From Duganella sp. OV510 (GTDB lineage Bacteria > Pseudomonadota > Gammaproteobacteria > Burkholderiales > Burkholderiaceae_D), in assembly GCF_900100205.1 (NCBI RefSeq), contig NZ_FNEQ01000002.1, positions 124,001 through 188,000 on the forward strand: a stretch of DNA of 64,000 bases, read 5' to 3'. This document shows positions 34,478 to 44,528 of this stretch, in pieces. The translations under genes and the position numbers were made by a program. The notes beneath the pieces are model-generated. The model ran no database searches and had not been told where the DNA came from. It saw only the letters and a list, made by a program, of their open reading frames with translations. Position 1 is the first letter of the stretch; the number at the start of each line of letters is the position of its first letter.

Positions 34478-37400
34478 ATGACTTCGATTTTAGTTGGCTT
34501 CAACTCGGACCAGATCGCTAGCCTGACCACCCAGCAGATAGGCGGCCTGACCACCGAAGACATGCAGGTGCTGACGTCTGACCAGCTCAGCTGGTTCAGT
34601 ACAGCCCAGGTGCGCGCATTGACCACGCGCAGTATCACCTATCTGACCAATGACGGCCTGAGCGGCCTCAACACTGACGGCATCCAGGCGCTCACCACCA
34701 ACCAGATCATGGCGCTCGGCACCGCCCAGCTGCCCGCCTTCAATACCGACCAGATCGTCGCGCTGACCACCGCCGAGATCACCGCGCTGTCCAGCCGCCA
34801 GCTGAACGCCCTGCTGCCGCAACAGTTTGCTGCGCTGGAAACCAACGATGTACGCGCGCTGCGCACGCAGCAGATCGCCGGCATCGGCTCCAACCAGATC
34901 GGCAACCTGAGCAGCGACCAGGTGGTCGCGCTGTCGACCGCCCAGATCAACGCCATCAGCACCAGCGCGGTCACCGCGCTGACCGCCGACCAGCTGGTGG
35001 TGCTGAACTCGACCTCGCTGCAAGCGTTGAGCAGCCAGCAGCTGAACACGTTGAGAGCCGGCCAGCTGAACGTCATGACCACCGACCAGATCGCCTGGTT
35101 GAGCACGCAGCAAATCGCCTTGCTGGCCACCGCCTCGTTGCAGGCGCTGTCCAGCGAGCAGATCGCCGCCATCGAAACGCGCGACCTGATCTGGCTGTCC
35201 AGCCAGCAAATCCGCGCGCTGACCGGCGAACAGTTGTCGGGCCTGAGCACCGAGCAAACGCACGCGCTGCGCAGCAATGAAATCGCCGCGCTGCGGCCCG
35301 ACCAGCTGGCGGTGTTGAGCACCGACCAGTTGGTGTCGCTGACGTCGCTGGCCACGCTGAATTCGGCCCAGGTGAATGCCCTGACCACCGACCAGGTCGG
35401 CGCGCTGCGCACGCAAACCGTCGCCGTCCTCACCAGCGCCCAGCTGGCTGCGCTGAATCCCGACCAGGTGCTGGCACTGACCACCGACCAGGTAGTCGCC
35501 CTGTCCACGCAGCAGGTCGCCGCGCTGACCACCAATATGTTGAGCCAGCTCACCGCGCTGCAGGTGCAGGCGATCGAAACGCGCGACATCGCCGCGCTGG
35601 GCAGCAGCCAGCTGCGCACGCTGAATAGCGACCAGTTGCAAGCGCTCACCACCGCCCAGGTCGCCATGTTGAGCACCGCCCTGCTGCCCACGCTGCGCCC
35701 GGACCAGTTGGCCGTGCTGAGCACCGAGCAGATCTCCGCGCTGAAATCGCTGCTGACGCTGACCACGCTGCAAATCCAGGGCCTGACCACCGAACAGCTG
35801 GTGGCGCTGGACACCCAGGACCTGGTAGCGCTGACCAGCAGCCAGCTGGCATCGCTGACGCCGGACCAGATCCTGGCGCTGACCACCGAACAAGTGGCGC
35901 TGCTGACCACCGCCCAGGTGGCCAACCTGAGCACCAACATGTTGAGCCTGTTGAGCACCGAGCAGGTACAAGCGATCGAAACGCGCGACCTGATCGGCCT
36001 CAACAGCGCCCAGCTGCGCACGCTGAACAGCGACCAGTTGGTGGCCCTGAGCACCAGCCAGATGGCGGCACTGGCCAGCGATATGCTGCCCAACCTGCGC
36101 GCCGACCAGATCAGCGCCTTGGGCACGGATCAGATCGCCGCACTGAAAAACCTGCTGCTGATGACCACCGCGCAGTTTGCCGCGCTGACCACCGGCCAGG
36201 TGGTCTCGCTGGAAACCAAGGACCTGGTGGCGCTGACCAGCAACCAGCTGGCGTCGCTGACGCCGGAGCAGATCCTGGCGCTGACCACCGAGCAGGTGGC
36301 GCTGCTGACCACCGCCCAGGTGGGCGCATTGACCACCAGCGTGTTCGCCCAGCTGAGCACTGAACAGATCCAGGCGATCGAAACGCGCGACATCCGCGCG
36401 CTGACCACCGCCCAGATGCAGGCGCTGACCAGCGACCAGCTGATCGCCCTGACCACCGACCAGATCTACTCGCTGACCACCGCCGACGCCCAGGCGCTGC
36501 GCCCGGACCAGTTGGCGGTGCTGACCACCGACCAGATCGTCGCGATCAAGTCGCTGCTGCCACTGACCACTACCCAGATCTCCTCGCTGACCACCGCGCA
36601 GGTCGCCGCGCTGAGCACCGCCACCATCCTTGCCCTGAGCAACAGCCAACTGGCCTCGCTGAACCTGGACCAGGTGCAGGCGCTGACCAGCGACCAGCTG
36701 GTGGCGCTGAGCACCGCCCAGGTGGTGGCGCTGAACACCACCACTTTGAGCGAACTGACCACGCTGCAGATGCAGGCGCTCGAAACGCGCGACGTTGCCG
36801 TGCTGAGCTCAGGACAAGTCCGTGCGCTGTCGACCGAGCAGCTGGTGGCGCTGACCACCGATCAGGTCAGCGCACTCAACACCGATGCCGAGCGCGCGCT
36901 GACGCCCGAGCAGTTTGCCGCCCTCGGCACCGACCAGATCATCGCGCTGAAAACCCTGGTGCCGCTGACCACCGCGCAAATCCAGGCGATGACCACCAGC
37001 CAGCTGGTGGCGATCGAAACCAAGGATGTCATCGCCCTGACCAGCGCCCAGTTATCGGCGCTGAACAGCGACCAGATCCAGGTGCTGACCTCGGACCAGA
37101 TCGTGCTGCTGACCACCGCCCAGTACGCGGACATGAGCACCACCATGCTCAACACGCTGACCACCGACCAGCTGCGCCTGATTGAAACGCGCGACATCGC
37201 CGCGCTGCGCACCGCGCAGGTGGCGCGCCTGTCCACCGATCAGTTGGTATCGCTGCAAACCGACCAGTTCACCGCGCTGTCCAGCGCTGCAGTCGGTGCC
37301 CTGGGCACCGACCAGATCCAGGTACTGACCTCCGACCAGCTGAACGCCATGGCCACGCTGGCCGGCATGAGCAGCCGCCAGCTGGCTGCGTTCACCACTG

Positions 37401-40400
37401 ATCAGATGTCCGCGCTGTCGACCCGCAACCTGGGCACGCTGGCCAGCAACCAGTTGGGCATCCTTGGCAGCGACCAGTTGCTGGCCCTGACCACCGACCA
37501 GATCGTCGCCCTCAGCGGCGGCCAGTTCCAGGGACTCGGCACCGCCGGCATCAGCGCGCTGAGCACCGAACAGGTGCAGGCGATCGAGACGCGCGATATC
37601 GCCGCACTCAACACCGCCCAGGTCAGCCGCCTGACCACCGACCAGGTGGTGGCACTGAAGACCGACCAGATGTGGGCGCTGACCACGGCGGAAACCGTGG
37701 CGCTGAGCTCGGCCCAGATCGCCGTGCTGAGCAGCGAGCAGATCGATGCCCTGCGCAGCCTGAATGTGCTGACCACGCAGCAGATCGTCGCCCTGTCGTC
37801 GGAGCAGATCAGCGGCATCACCTCGGCCGACCTGATCACGCTGACCACCCGCCAGGTGGCCGCCTTCACCAGCGATCAGCTGCAATTGCTGAACACCGAG
37901 CAGGCCGTCGCCCTGACCGGCGACCAGATCGCCGCGTTGAGCACCGCCGCCCTCGCCTCGCTGGACCCGACCGTGGTCGCCGCCATCGAAACGCGCGACA
38001 TCCGCTTCATGCGCACCGCGCAGATCGCCGCCCTGAGCACCGACCAGATCAGACTCATGACCTCGGACCAGATGGGTGCCTTCACCACCGCTGAAGTGCG
38101 CGCACTGACCTCTGCGCAGATCGCCGTGCTGACCAGCGACCAGCTGGCGGCCCTGCAACTGGCGCCGCTGGGCACGAAACAAATCAACGCCTTGACCAGC
38201 GAGCAGATCGCGCTGATGAGCAGCGACGACTTCGGCCACCTGACCACCGCCCAGATCGGCGCGCTGAATTCGGCCCAGGCCGGCGCCATCACCAGCGACC
38301 AGATGATTGCGCTCGACACGCACCAGCTGCGCGCCTTGAGCACCAGCGTGATCGCCGCGCTGGGCGTCGACCGCATCAATGTGTTGAGCAATAGCGACCT
38401 GGCCTTGCTGAACACGCGCCAGATCGCCGTGCTGACCAGCGAGCAACTGCTGGGGCTGCGCACCGAACAGCTGCGCGCGCTGACCACGCAGGAAATCGCC
38501 GCGCTGACGCAGTCGCAACTGAGCACGCTGAACGACAGCCAGCTGGACGCGCTGCTGACACTGGCCGCGCTGAGCACGCGCCAATTGCAGGCGCTCAACA
38601 CCGAGCAGGTGGCCCACCTCAACACCGCCGACCTGCGCTCGCTGAAGACCAACCAGATCGCTGCGCTGAGCACCGACCAGGCGCAGGCGCTGACCACCGA
38701 ACAGCTGTTCAGCATGGCCAGCGAACAGTTGCGCGCGCTCAGCACGCTGGCCCTGCGCGCGCTGAGCACCGAACAATTGAGCGGCCTCAGCCCGGCTGAA
38801 ATCGCCAGCCTCACCACGCGCCAGGTGGCCTCGCTGACCACCGAACAGGTGATGTCGCTGAGCACCCGCCAGATCAACGCCATGACCACCGCCGAAGTGG
38901 CGGCGCTGACGCCGGGGCAGAAAGCCGCGCTGACCACCGACCAGATCACCGCGCTGCCGTCGCTGGCCAGCTTCTCGACCGCCGCCATTGCGGCGATGAC
39001 CACCGAGCAGATCATCTCGCTGTCGCTGGCCACGCTGGCCAGCCTGAACACCGCGCAGATCGGCGCGATGACCACCGATCAGGCTTCGGTGCTGACCACC
39101 GACCAGATCGTCGCACTGACCACCGGCCAGGTACGCGCCTTGAGCACCAGGCAACTGGCGGCGCTGACCACCGATCAACTGGTCCACATGGAAGATGTCG
39201 ACCTGCGCACGTTGACTAGCAAGCAGATCGTCGCCCTCACCACCGACCAGATCAGTCATTTGCTGCAAACCCAGATCGGCATCCTCAGCACGCAAATCAT
39301 CAGCAGCCTGAGCACTGCACAGGTACATGCGCTGACTACCGAGCAAATGGCAGCACTGCCGACGCTGGCGCCGCTGACCAGCCGCCAGATCGGCGCCCTG
39401 ACCACCGAGCAGATCGCCAGCCTGACCAGCATCACCACGCTGAAGACCAACCAGATCGCCGGTCTCACCAGCGTGCAGATCGGCGCCATCACCACCGATC
39501 AGATCATCGCGCTGTCCACCGCCCAGGTGCGCAGCCTGAGTTCGGCCACGCTGGGCGCGTTGTCGACCGAGCAGGTGGCCGCCATCGAAGCGATCGACAT
39601 TGCCGCGCTGGCCAGCAACCAGATCGTTGCCCTGACCAGTAACCAGCTGGGCGCACTGACCGCAACGCAGTTCGCCGCCATCAGCACCAAGATCCTGTCG
39701 GCGCTGACCACGCGCCAGGTGGCAGCCTTGTCCACCGACCAGATCGACAGCCTGGCTTCGCTGTCGCCGCTCACCACGGCGCAAATCAGGGCGCTCCACT
39801 CCGACCAGATCAGCAACCTGCTGCTGTCGCAGATCGCCACACTGAAAACCAACCAGCTGACCGCGTTCACCAGCACCCAGGCGCAGGCGCTGACCACCGA
39901 CCAGGTGGTGGCACTAAGCACCGCGCAGATTCGCGGCCTGGGCAGCGCGGCGCTGGCCACGCTGACCCTCGATCAAATCACCGCCATCGAGCTGATCGAC
40001 ATTGCCGCGCTGTCCACCGCACAGGTGGCGGCACTGCGCACCGACCAGATCCAGGTGCTGACGACCGACCAGTTGTCGGCCTTCACCGCGCAGGAAGTGG
40101 CGGCGCTGACCACCAAACAACTGAGTGTGATGAACACCGACCAGTTTGCCGCACTGGGTTCGCTGGGCAATCTCGGCACTAAGCAGATCGCCGGCATGTC
40201 GCAGGCGCAGATTCAGGCACTGTCGCTGGCGCAGATCGCCGCGCTGAAGACCAACCAGCTGGCGGCGCTGAACAGCCAGCAGATCACCTGGCTGACCACG
40301 GATCAGATTCCGGCGCTGTCCACCGCGCAGATCCGTTCGCTGTCGACGCGCGCGATCGGCGCATTGTCGGGCGATCAGCTGAATGCACTGGAAGACGTTG

Positions 40401-43400
40401 ACCTGCGCGCCTTTACCAGCGCCCAGATCGGCGCACTGAACAGCGTGCAGATGGCGGCGCTGGACGTGCTCAAATATGGCGTGCTGACCACCCAGGAAAT
40501 CGCCGCGCTGACCACGCGCCAGATCACCTACCTGGCGGACAACCAGTTGGCCGCGCTGAGCAGCCTGGCGGTGCTGACCACCGCCCAGATTCGCGCCCTC
40601 GCGCCCACCCAGCTGACCAATATGGCGACCGGCACCTTTGCCGGCTTCAAGACCAGCCAGCTGGCGGCGCTGGTCAGCAGTCAGGCCGCCGGCCTGACCA
40701 ATGACCAGCTGATCGCGCTCAACACCGCGCAATTCCGCGCGCTGTCGACCGCCGCCCTGTCGCAGCTGGACCAAGGCAAGCTGAACGCCGTCGAGGTGGA
40801 AGACTTTGCCGCCATGAGCACCACCCAGCTGCGCGCGCTGACGCTGACGCAGATGCCGTTCCTGCTGACCGACCAGCTGCACGCACTGACCACCGCCCAG
40901 GTGGCGGCGTTCACGCCAGCACAACTGGCGGCGATGACCGACGATCAGAAAAAAGCCTTCCTGCCCGAACTGGTGGACTACACCACGGCACAGATCGCCA
41001 CGATGTCGACCACCGAGATCCAGGCGCTGACTGACGACGACATCGCCTCGCTGAGCACCAGGCAGATCGCCGCGCTGACCTCGCTGCAAGTATCGGTGTT
41101 GCTGCCTAACCAGCTGACCGCGCTAAGCGGTGCACAGTTCGGCGCGCTGACGACCAAAGCCATCACCGGCCTCGACGCGGCCAATATTGGCGCCATCGAC
41201 GCCGAGGACTTCGCCGCGCTGAAATCGGCGCAAGTAGCCACCCTCAGCGCCGCCCAACTGGCCACCATCACCAGCGACCAGATCGCCGCGCTCAGCAGCC
41301 AGGGTACGGCCGGCCTGAAAGCCTCGCAGATCCCGACGCTGACCGGCGAGCAGTTGAACGCGCTGAGCTACATCGGCATGCTGAACACGGCGCAAATTCG
41401 CGCCCTGAGCGCCACCCAGCTGCCTGAACTGTCGCAGGCACAGATCGCCGCGCTCAACACCAGGCAGATCGCCGCGCTGAGCAACACGCAAACGCCGCTG
41501 CTGACGTCGGACCAGATCATCGCGCTGCAAACCGCCGACCTGATCGCCATGAACACCCGCGCGCTGCAGGCGCTGCTGCAGGAGCAGATCGCCGCCATCG
41601 AGGGCGAAGACCTGGCCGCGCTGAAATCGGCGCAGATCGCCGCGCTGACCAACGACCAGCTGACCTGGCTGACGACCGACCAGTTTGGTTTCCTGAGCAG
41701 CAGCGCCGTGGCCGGCCTGACGGTTAACCAGATCCATGTACTGACGCCGGATCAGATCATCGCCATGACCGGCGGCCAGTTGCGTGCGCTGAGCACCAAG
41801 GCCATCGCCGCGCTGGACCCGACCCAGTTCCAGGCCATCGAAGCAGCCGATATGGCCAGCCTGAGCACCGCGCAAATCGTCGCACTGGGCACGGCCGACA
41901 TGCTGAGCATCACCGACGAGCAACTGCAAGGGCTGACTTCGGCCCAGGTACGCGCCCTCACGACCGCTCAGGTCAGCACGCTGACGCAGGCGCAACTGGC
42001 GCTGTTCCCGCTCGGCTGGCTAACCACCAAGCAACTGCCTGGCCTGACCACCGGCAACATCGAGTTGCTGGACGACGCCCAGGTAGCGGCGCTGACTACC
42101 GTGCAAATTGCCGCGCTGTCCACCAAGCAGGTCGCCTCGCTGACCACGCACCAGATCCAGTTGTTGAGTGTGCAGCAATGGAAGGCCATGAGCACCAACG
42201 GCATCCGCACGCTGAGTGCCGACCAGCTAGGCGCGCTGGAAGAGGACGACCTGAAAGCGCTGAGCAGCAAGCAGTTTGCCGCGCTGACCACGGCGCAGAT
42301 CCAGTTGCTGTCACTAGACCAGATGGGCCAGCTGACCACGCAGGAAATCGCCTCGATGACCGCAGCGCAGATCAAGGCCCTGAGCACCGACCAGCTGGCC
42401 GGTCTGAGCACCCTGAATCCGCTGACCACGCTGCAATTCAGCTCGCTGACCAGCACCCAGTTGCAATCGCTGGACGCCGCCCACATCGCCACGTTGCAGA
42501 CACGCCAGATTGCCTCGCTGACCAAGTCGCAGGTGCAGAACCTCGGCACCGAGCAAGTGGTGGCGCTGACCACCGCGCAAGTGCGTTCGCTGGCGCTGGC
42601 CTCGATCACCGGCCTGACCAGCGACCAGGTGACCGTCATGGAACTGGAAGACGTGCAGGCGCTGAGCTCGGCCCAATTGGGCACGCTGAACACGCTGCAA
42701 ATCACCTCGCTGACGCTGGAACAGCTGGCAGGCCTGAAATCGGCGCAACTGCCGGGCCTGACCGCCAACGACATCAAGGCCTTCGGCACCGACCAGCTGA
42801 ATGCGCTGTCCACGCTGGGCACGCTGAACGCCGCGCAAGTCGCCGCGCTGACCACCGATCAGCTGAGTGTACTGGACGAGGACAGTTTCCAGTCGCTGCG
42901 ATCGGCGCAGATGGCGGGACTGAACACCAAGCAGGTGGCAGCACTGTCAACCGACCAACTGAGCAACCTGACCACTGCCCAGATCAGCGGGCTGCAGCTG
43001 ACCTACCTGACCACCGATCAGATTCCCCTGCTGAGCCTGACTTCCGTGAAAGGCCTCACCACCACGCAGATCGCCGCGCTGAAATCCACCCAACTGGGCG
43101 CGCTGACCGCCGACCAGTTGAACGCGCTGTCGACCCGTGCGCTGGCGTCGTTGTCGCAGACCCAGATCAAGGGCCTGACCACCGACCAGATTTCCGGCTT
43201 CTCGACGCTGAGCGGTTTCACCACGGCGCAGCTACCTGGGCTGACCTCGGCACAGATTGCCGCGCTTGGCGACGACCTGTTCGATACGCTGAGCACGCGC
43301 CAGCTGGGCGTGCTGACGTCGGCGCAGGCGCTGGGCCTGACCACCGGCCAGATCAACACGCTCAGCACGCGCGACATGGCGTCGCTGTCGACCGCCGCGC

Positions 43401-44452
43401 TGAACGCGCTGAATTCCGACCAGGTGGCGGCGCTGGACGCCACCGACCTGGCCGCGTTGAAGACGACGCAGATCATCGCGCTGAAAGCGCCGCTGATCGG
43501 CCTGCTCAGCGCCGACCAGGTGGCCACCTTCACTACCGGCCAGCTGAAGTCGATGGTGGCGACACAGCTGAAAGCGCTGTCGACCGACCAGTTGGCCGCG
43601 CTCAACCAGGCGCAGATGACCACCCTGCTGACCAGTCCGCAGAAAGCCGCACTGTCGTCGGACCAGATCGCCACGCTGACGGCCAGCCCGCTGGTGCTCG
43701 ACCTGGACGGCAACGGCATCAGTACGCTAAGCATCAACGCCGGTGTGCGTTTCGACATCCGCGCCAATGGCAGCAAGGTCAACACCGGCTGGGTCGGTTC
43801 CGGCGACGGCCTGCTGGCACTGGATCGCAACGGCGATGGCCAGATCAACGACGGCAGCGAGCTGTTCGGCACCTCGACCAACAGCGGCGCCGGCGGCAAG
43901 AGCGCCAACGGCTTCGCCGCGCTGGGCGAGCTGGACACCAACCATGACGGCATCATCGACAGCCAGGACGCGCAGTACGGCGACCTGCGTGTATGGGTGG
44001 ACGCCAACGCCGACGGCATCAGCCAGGCCGACGAACTGAAGACGCTGGCCTCGTTGAACATCGCCAGCCTGACGGTGCCGGCGCAAGCCTCGAACGACTT
44101 CGACAACGGCAACTGGATTGGCCTGCGTTCCAGCTACACCAGCACCGACGGCAGCACGCACCAGGTGGCCGACGTCTGGTTCCAGGCCGGCCGCGCCAGC
44201 GACGCCAGCGCCCTCAGTTCAGCGATCGGCAGCTACGCCCAGCAAGCCGACAGCACCAGCACCGCAGCCGGCCAGCTGACGCTGAACAGCAAGCCGACAA
44301 GCAGCTTGGGTGGCAACGTCGCCGCACTGGCCGCGCAGCTGCAGCAATACCACGCCGCAAGCGCGCTCAGCGGCGCCGCGACGGCCCAGCACGACGACTG
44401 GCTGCGCAAGCAAACCAGCGCCAGCCAAGGCCTCCTCGCCGCCGCCAAGTAA
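34478..44452 (+). CDS. Giant octapeptide-repeat protein with C-terminal FrpC-like calcium-binding module
   Basis: A protein of about 3,324 residues. Residues about 13-3,068 are roughly 380 tandem octapeptides of consensus [ILV]-x-A-L-[TS]-[TS]-x-Q, arranged in a 134-residue super-repeat of 16 octads plus one 6-residue unit. Residues about 3,071-3,245 resemble the self-processing module of Neisseria FrpC: PLVLDLDGNGISTLS, DGLLALDRNGDGQINDGSEL, LDTNHDGIIDSQDA and LRVWVDANADGIS, all with D-x-D/N-x-D/N-G type calcium loops. A polar Ala/Gln/Ser-rich tail of about 75 residues ends the chain. No Sec signal peptide, membrane segment or RTX nonapeptide is seen. The ATG at 34478 follows GGAG at good distance; a TTG at 34421 is less likely. 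It lies 74 nt behind fliR on the same strand. Function is unknown; a large secreted surface or adhesin-like protein is an inference. Confidence 0.85.
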   Translation: MTSILVGFNSDQIASLTTQQIGGLTTEDMQVLTSDQLSWFSTAQVRALTTRSITYLTNDGLSGLNTDGIQALTTNQIMALGTAQLPAFNTDQIVALTTAEITALSSRQLNALLPQQFAALETNDVRALRTQQIAGIGSNQIGNLSSDQVVALSTAQINAISTSAVTALTADQLVVLNSTSLQALSSQQLNTLRAGQLNVMTTDQIAWLSTQQIALLATASLQALSSEQIAAIETRDLIWLSSQQIRALTGEQLSGLSTEQTHALRSNEIAALRPDQLAVLSTDQLVSLTSLATLNSAQVNALTTDQVGALRTQTVAVLTSAQLAALNPDQVLALTTDQVVALSTQQVAALTTNMLSQLTALQVQAIETRDIAALGSSQLRTLNSDQLQALTTAQVAMLSTALLPTLRPDQLAVLSTEQISALKSLLTLTTLQIQGLTTEQLVALDTQDLVALTSSQLASLTPDQILALTTEQVALLTTAQVANLSTNMLSLLSTEQVQAIETRDLIGLNSAQLRTLNSDQLVALSTSQMAALASDMLPNLRADQISALGTDQIAALKNLLLMTTAQFAALTTGQVVSLETKDLVALTSNQLASLTPEQILALTTEQVALLTTAQVGALTTSVFAQLSTEQIQAIETRDIRALTTAQMQALTSDQLIALTTDQIYSLTTADAQALRPDQLAVLTTDQIVAIKSLLPLTTTQISSLTTAQVAALSTATILALSNSQLASLNLDQVQALTSDQLVALSTAQVVALNTTTLSELTTLQMQALETRDVAVLSSGQVRALSTEQLVALTTDQVSALNTDAERALTPEQFAALGTDQIIALKTLVPLTTAQIQAMTTSQLVAIETKDVIALTSAQLSALNSDQIQVLTSDQIVLLTTAQYADMSTTMLNTLTTDQLRLIETRDIAALRTAQVARLSTDQLVSLQTDQFTALSSAAVGALGTDQIQVLTSDQLNAMATLAGMSSRQLAAFTTDQMSALSTRNLGTLASNQLGILGSDQLLALTTDQIVALSGGQFQGLGTAGISALSTEQVQAIETRDIAALNTAQVSRLTTDQVVALKTDQMWALTTAETVALSSAQIAVLSSEQIDALRSLNVLTTQQIVALSSEQISGITSADLITLTTRQVAAFTSDQLQLLNTEQAVALTGDQIAALSTAALASLDPTVVAAIETRDIRFMRTAQIAALSTDQIRLMTSDQMGAFTTAEVRALTSAQIAVLTSDQLAALQLAPLGTKQINALTSEQIALMSSDDFGHLTTAQIGALNSAQAGAITSDQMIALDTHQLRALSTSVIAALGVDRINVLSNSDLALLNTRQIAVLTSEQLLGLRTEQLRALTTQEIAALTQSQLSTLNDSQLDALLTLAALSTRQLQALNTEQVAHLNTADLRSLKTNQIAALSTDQAQALTTEQLFSMASEQLRALSTLALRALSTEQLSGLSPAEIASLTTRQVASLTTEQVMSLSTRQINAMTTAEVAALTPGQKAALTTDQITALPSLASFSTAAIAAMTTEQIISLSLATLASLNTAQIGAMTTDQASVLTTDQIVALTTGQVRALSTRQLAALTTDQLVHMEDVDLRTLTSKQIVALTTDQISHLLQTQIGILSTQIISSLSTAQVHALTTEQMAALPTLAPLTSRQIGALTTEQIASLTSITTLKTNQIAGLTSVQIGAITTDQIIALSTAQVRSLSSATLGALSTEQVAAIEAIDIAALASNQIVALTSNQLGALTATQFAAISTKILSALTTRQVAALSTDQIDSLASLSPLTTAQIRALHSDQISNLLLSQIATLKTNQLTAFTSTQAQALTTDQVVALSTAQIRGLGSAALATLTLDQITAIELIDIAALSTAQVAALRTDQIQVLTTDQLSAFTAQEVAALTTKQLSVMNTDQFAALGSLGNLGTKQIAGMSQAQIQALSLAQIAALKTNQLAALNSQQITWLTTDQIPALSTAQIRSLSTRAIGALSGDQLNALEDVDLRAFTSAQIGALNSVQMAALDVLKYGVLTTQEIAALTTRQITYLADNQLAALSSLAVLTTAQIRALAPTQLTNMATGTFAGFKTSQLAALVSSQAAGLTNDQLIALNTAQFRALSTAALSQLDQGKLNAVEVEDFAAMSTTQLRALTLTQMPFLLTDQLHALTTAQVAAFTPAQLAAMTDDQKKAFLPELVDYTTAQIATMSTTEIQALTDDDIASLSTRQIAALTSLQVSVLLPNQLTALSGAQFGALTTKAITGLDAANIGAIDAEDFAALKSAQVATLSAAQLATITSDQIAALSSQGTAGLKASQIPTLTGEQLNALSYIGMLNTAQIRALSATQLPELSQAQIAALNTRQIAALSNTQTPLLTSDQIIALQTADLIAMNTRALQALLQEQIAAIEGEDLAALKSAQIAALTNDQLTWLTTDQFGFLSSSAVAGLTVNQIHVLTPDQIIAMTGGQLRALSTKAIAALDPTQFQAIEAADMASLSTAQIVALGTADMLSITDEQLQGLTSAQVRALTTAQVSTLTQAQLALFPLGWLTTKQLPGLTTGNIELLDDAQVAALTTVQIAALSTKQVASLTTHQIQLLSVQQWKAMSTNGIRTLSADQLGALEEDDLKALSSKQFAALTTAQIQLLSLDQMGQLTTQEIASMTAAQIKALSTDQLAGLSTLNPLTTLQFSSLTSTQLQSLDAAHIATLQTRQIASLTKSQVQNLGTEQVVALTTAQVRSLALASITGLTSDQVTVMELEDVQALSSAQLGTLNTLQITSLTLEQLAGLKSAQLPGLTANDIKAFGTDQLNALSTLGTLNAAQVAALTTDQLSVLDEDSFQSLRSAQMAGLNTKQVAALSTDQLSNLTTAQISGLQLTYLTTDQIPLLSLTSVKGLTTTQIAALKSTQLGALTADQLNALSTRALASLSQTQIKGLTTDQISGFSTLSGFTTAQLPGLTSAQIAALGDDLFDTLSTRQLGVLTSAQALGLTTGQINTLSTRDMASLSTAALNALNSDQVAALDATDLAALKTTQIIALKAPLIGLLSADQVATFTTGQLKSMVATQLKALSTDQLAALNQAQMTTLLTSPQKAALSSDQIATLTASPLVLDLDGNGISTLSINAGVRFDIRANGSKVNTGWVGSGDGLLALDRNGDGQINDGSELFGTSTNSGAGGKSANGFAALGELDTNHDGIIDSQDAQYGDLRVWVDANADGISQADELKTLASLNIASLTVPAQASNDFDNGNWIGLRSSYTSTDGSTHQVADVWFQAGRASDASALSSAIGSYAQQADSTSTAAGQLTLNSKPTSSLGGNVAALAAQLQQYHAASALSGAATAQHDDWLRKQTSASQGLLAAAK
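34514..43680 (+). repeat. Coding tandem repeats: 24-nt unit with 402-nt super-period
   Basis: The landmark codons for I-E-T-R-D begin at 35171, 35573, 35975, 36377, 36779, 37181, 37583 and 37985, exactly 402 nt apart seven times running. Weaker forms (E-x-x-D) or aligned positions continue at 38384, 38786, 39188, 39584, 39986, 40388, 40790, 41195, 41597, 41837, 42236, 42638, 43031 and 43433, mostly 402 nt apart. Deviations are 399, 396, 405, 240, 399 and 393 nt, all multiples of three, so the reading frame is never lost. Confidence 0.95.
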
Positions 44453-44455
44453 CCC

Positions 44456-44523
44456 CCATCCGGGGGTCAGTTCTGCCAAACGTACACGAGCTCATGTACA
44501 TTTGGCAGAACTGACCCCGGATG
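44456..44523. repeat. Imperfect inverted repeat, REPIN-like (copy 2)
   Basis: Arms of about 30 nt share the outer sequence ATCCGGGGTCAGTTCTGCC with the palindrome at 8210-8294. This copy has one extra G in the left arm, one mismatch (C against A) and a shorter, different centre (GAGCTC). It begins 3 nt after the giant gene stop, again directly behind a gene. Confidence 0.82.
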
Positions 44524-44528
44524 GATAA

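Noticed and set aside
37052..39799. Open frame of 915 codons antisense to the giant gene
   Set aside because: It mirrors the repeat and GC-biased codons on the other strand, is full of Gly/Gln/Arg low complexity, and has no family match.
34514..43680. CRISPR or satellite DNA explanation for the 402-nt periodicity
   Set aside because: The repeats are in frame throughout, vary at third codon positions and encode a consistent peptide pattern, so this is a coding repeat.
43682..44452. RTX calcium-binding nonapeptides in the giant protein
   Set aside because: No GGxGxDxUx repeats occur; the calcium motifs are EF-hand-like loops in the C-terminal module only.
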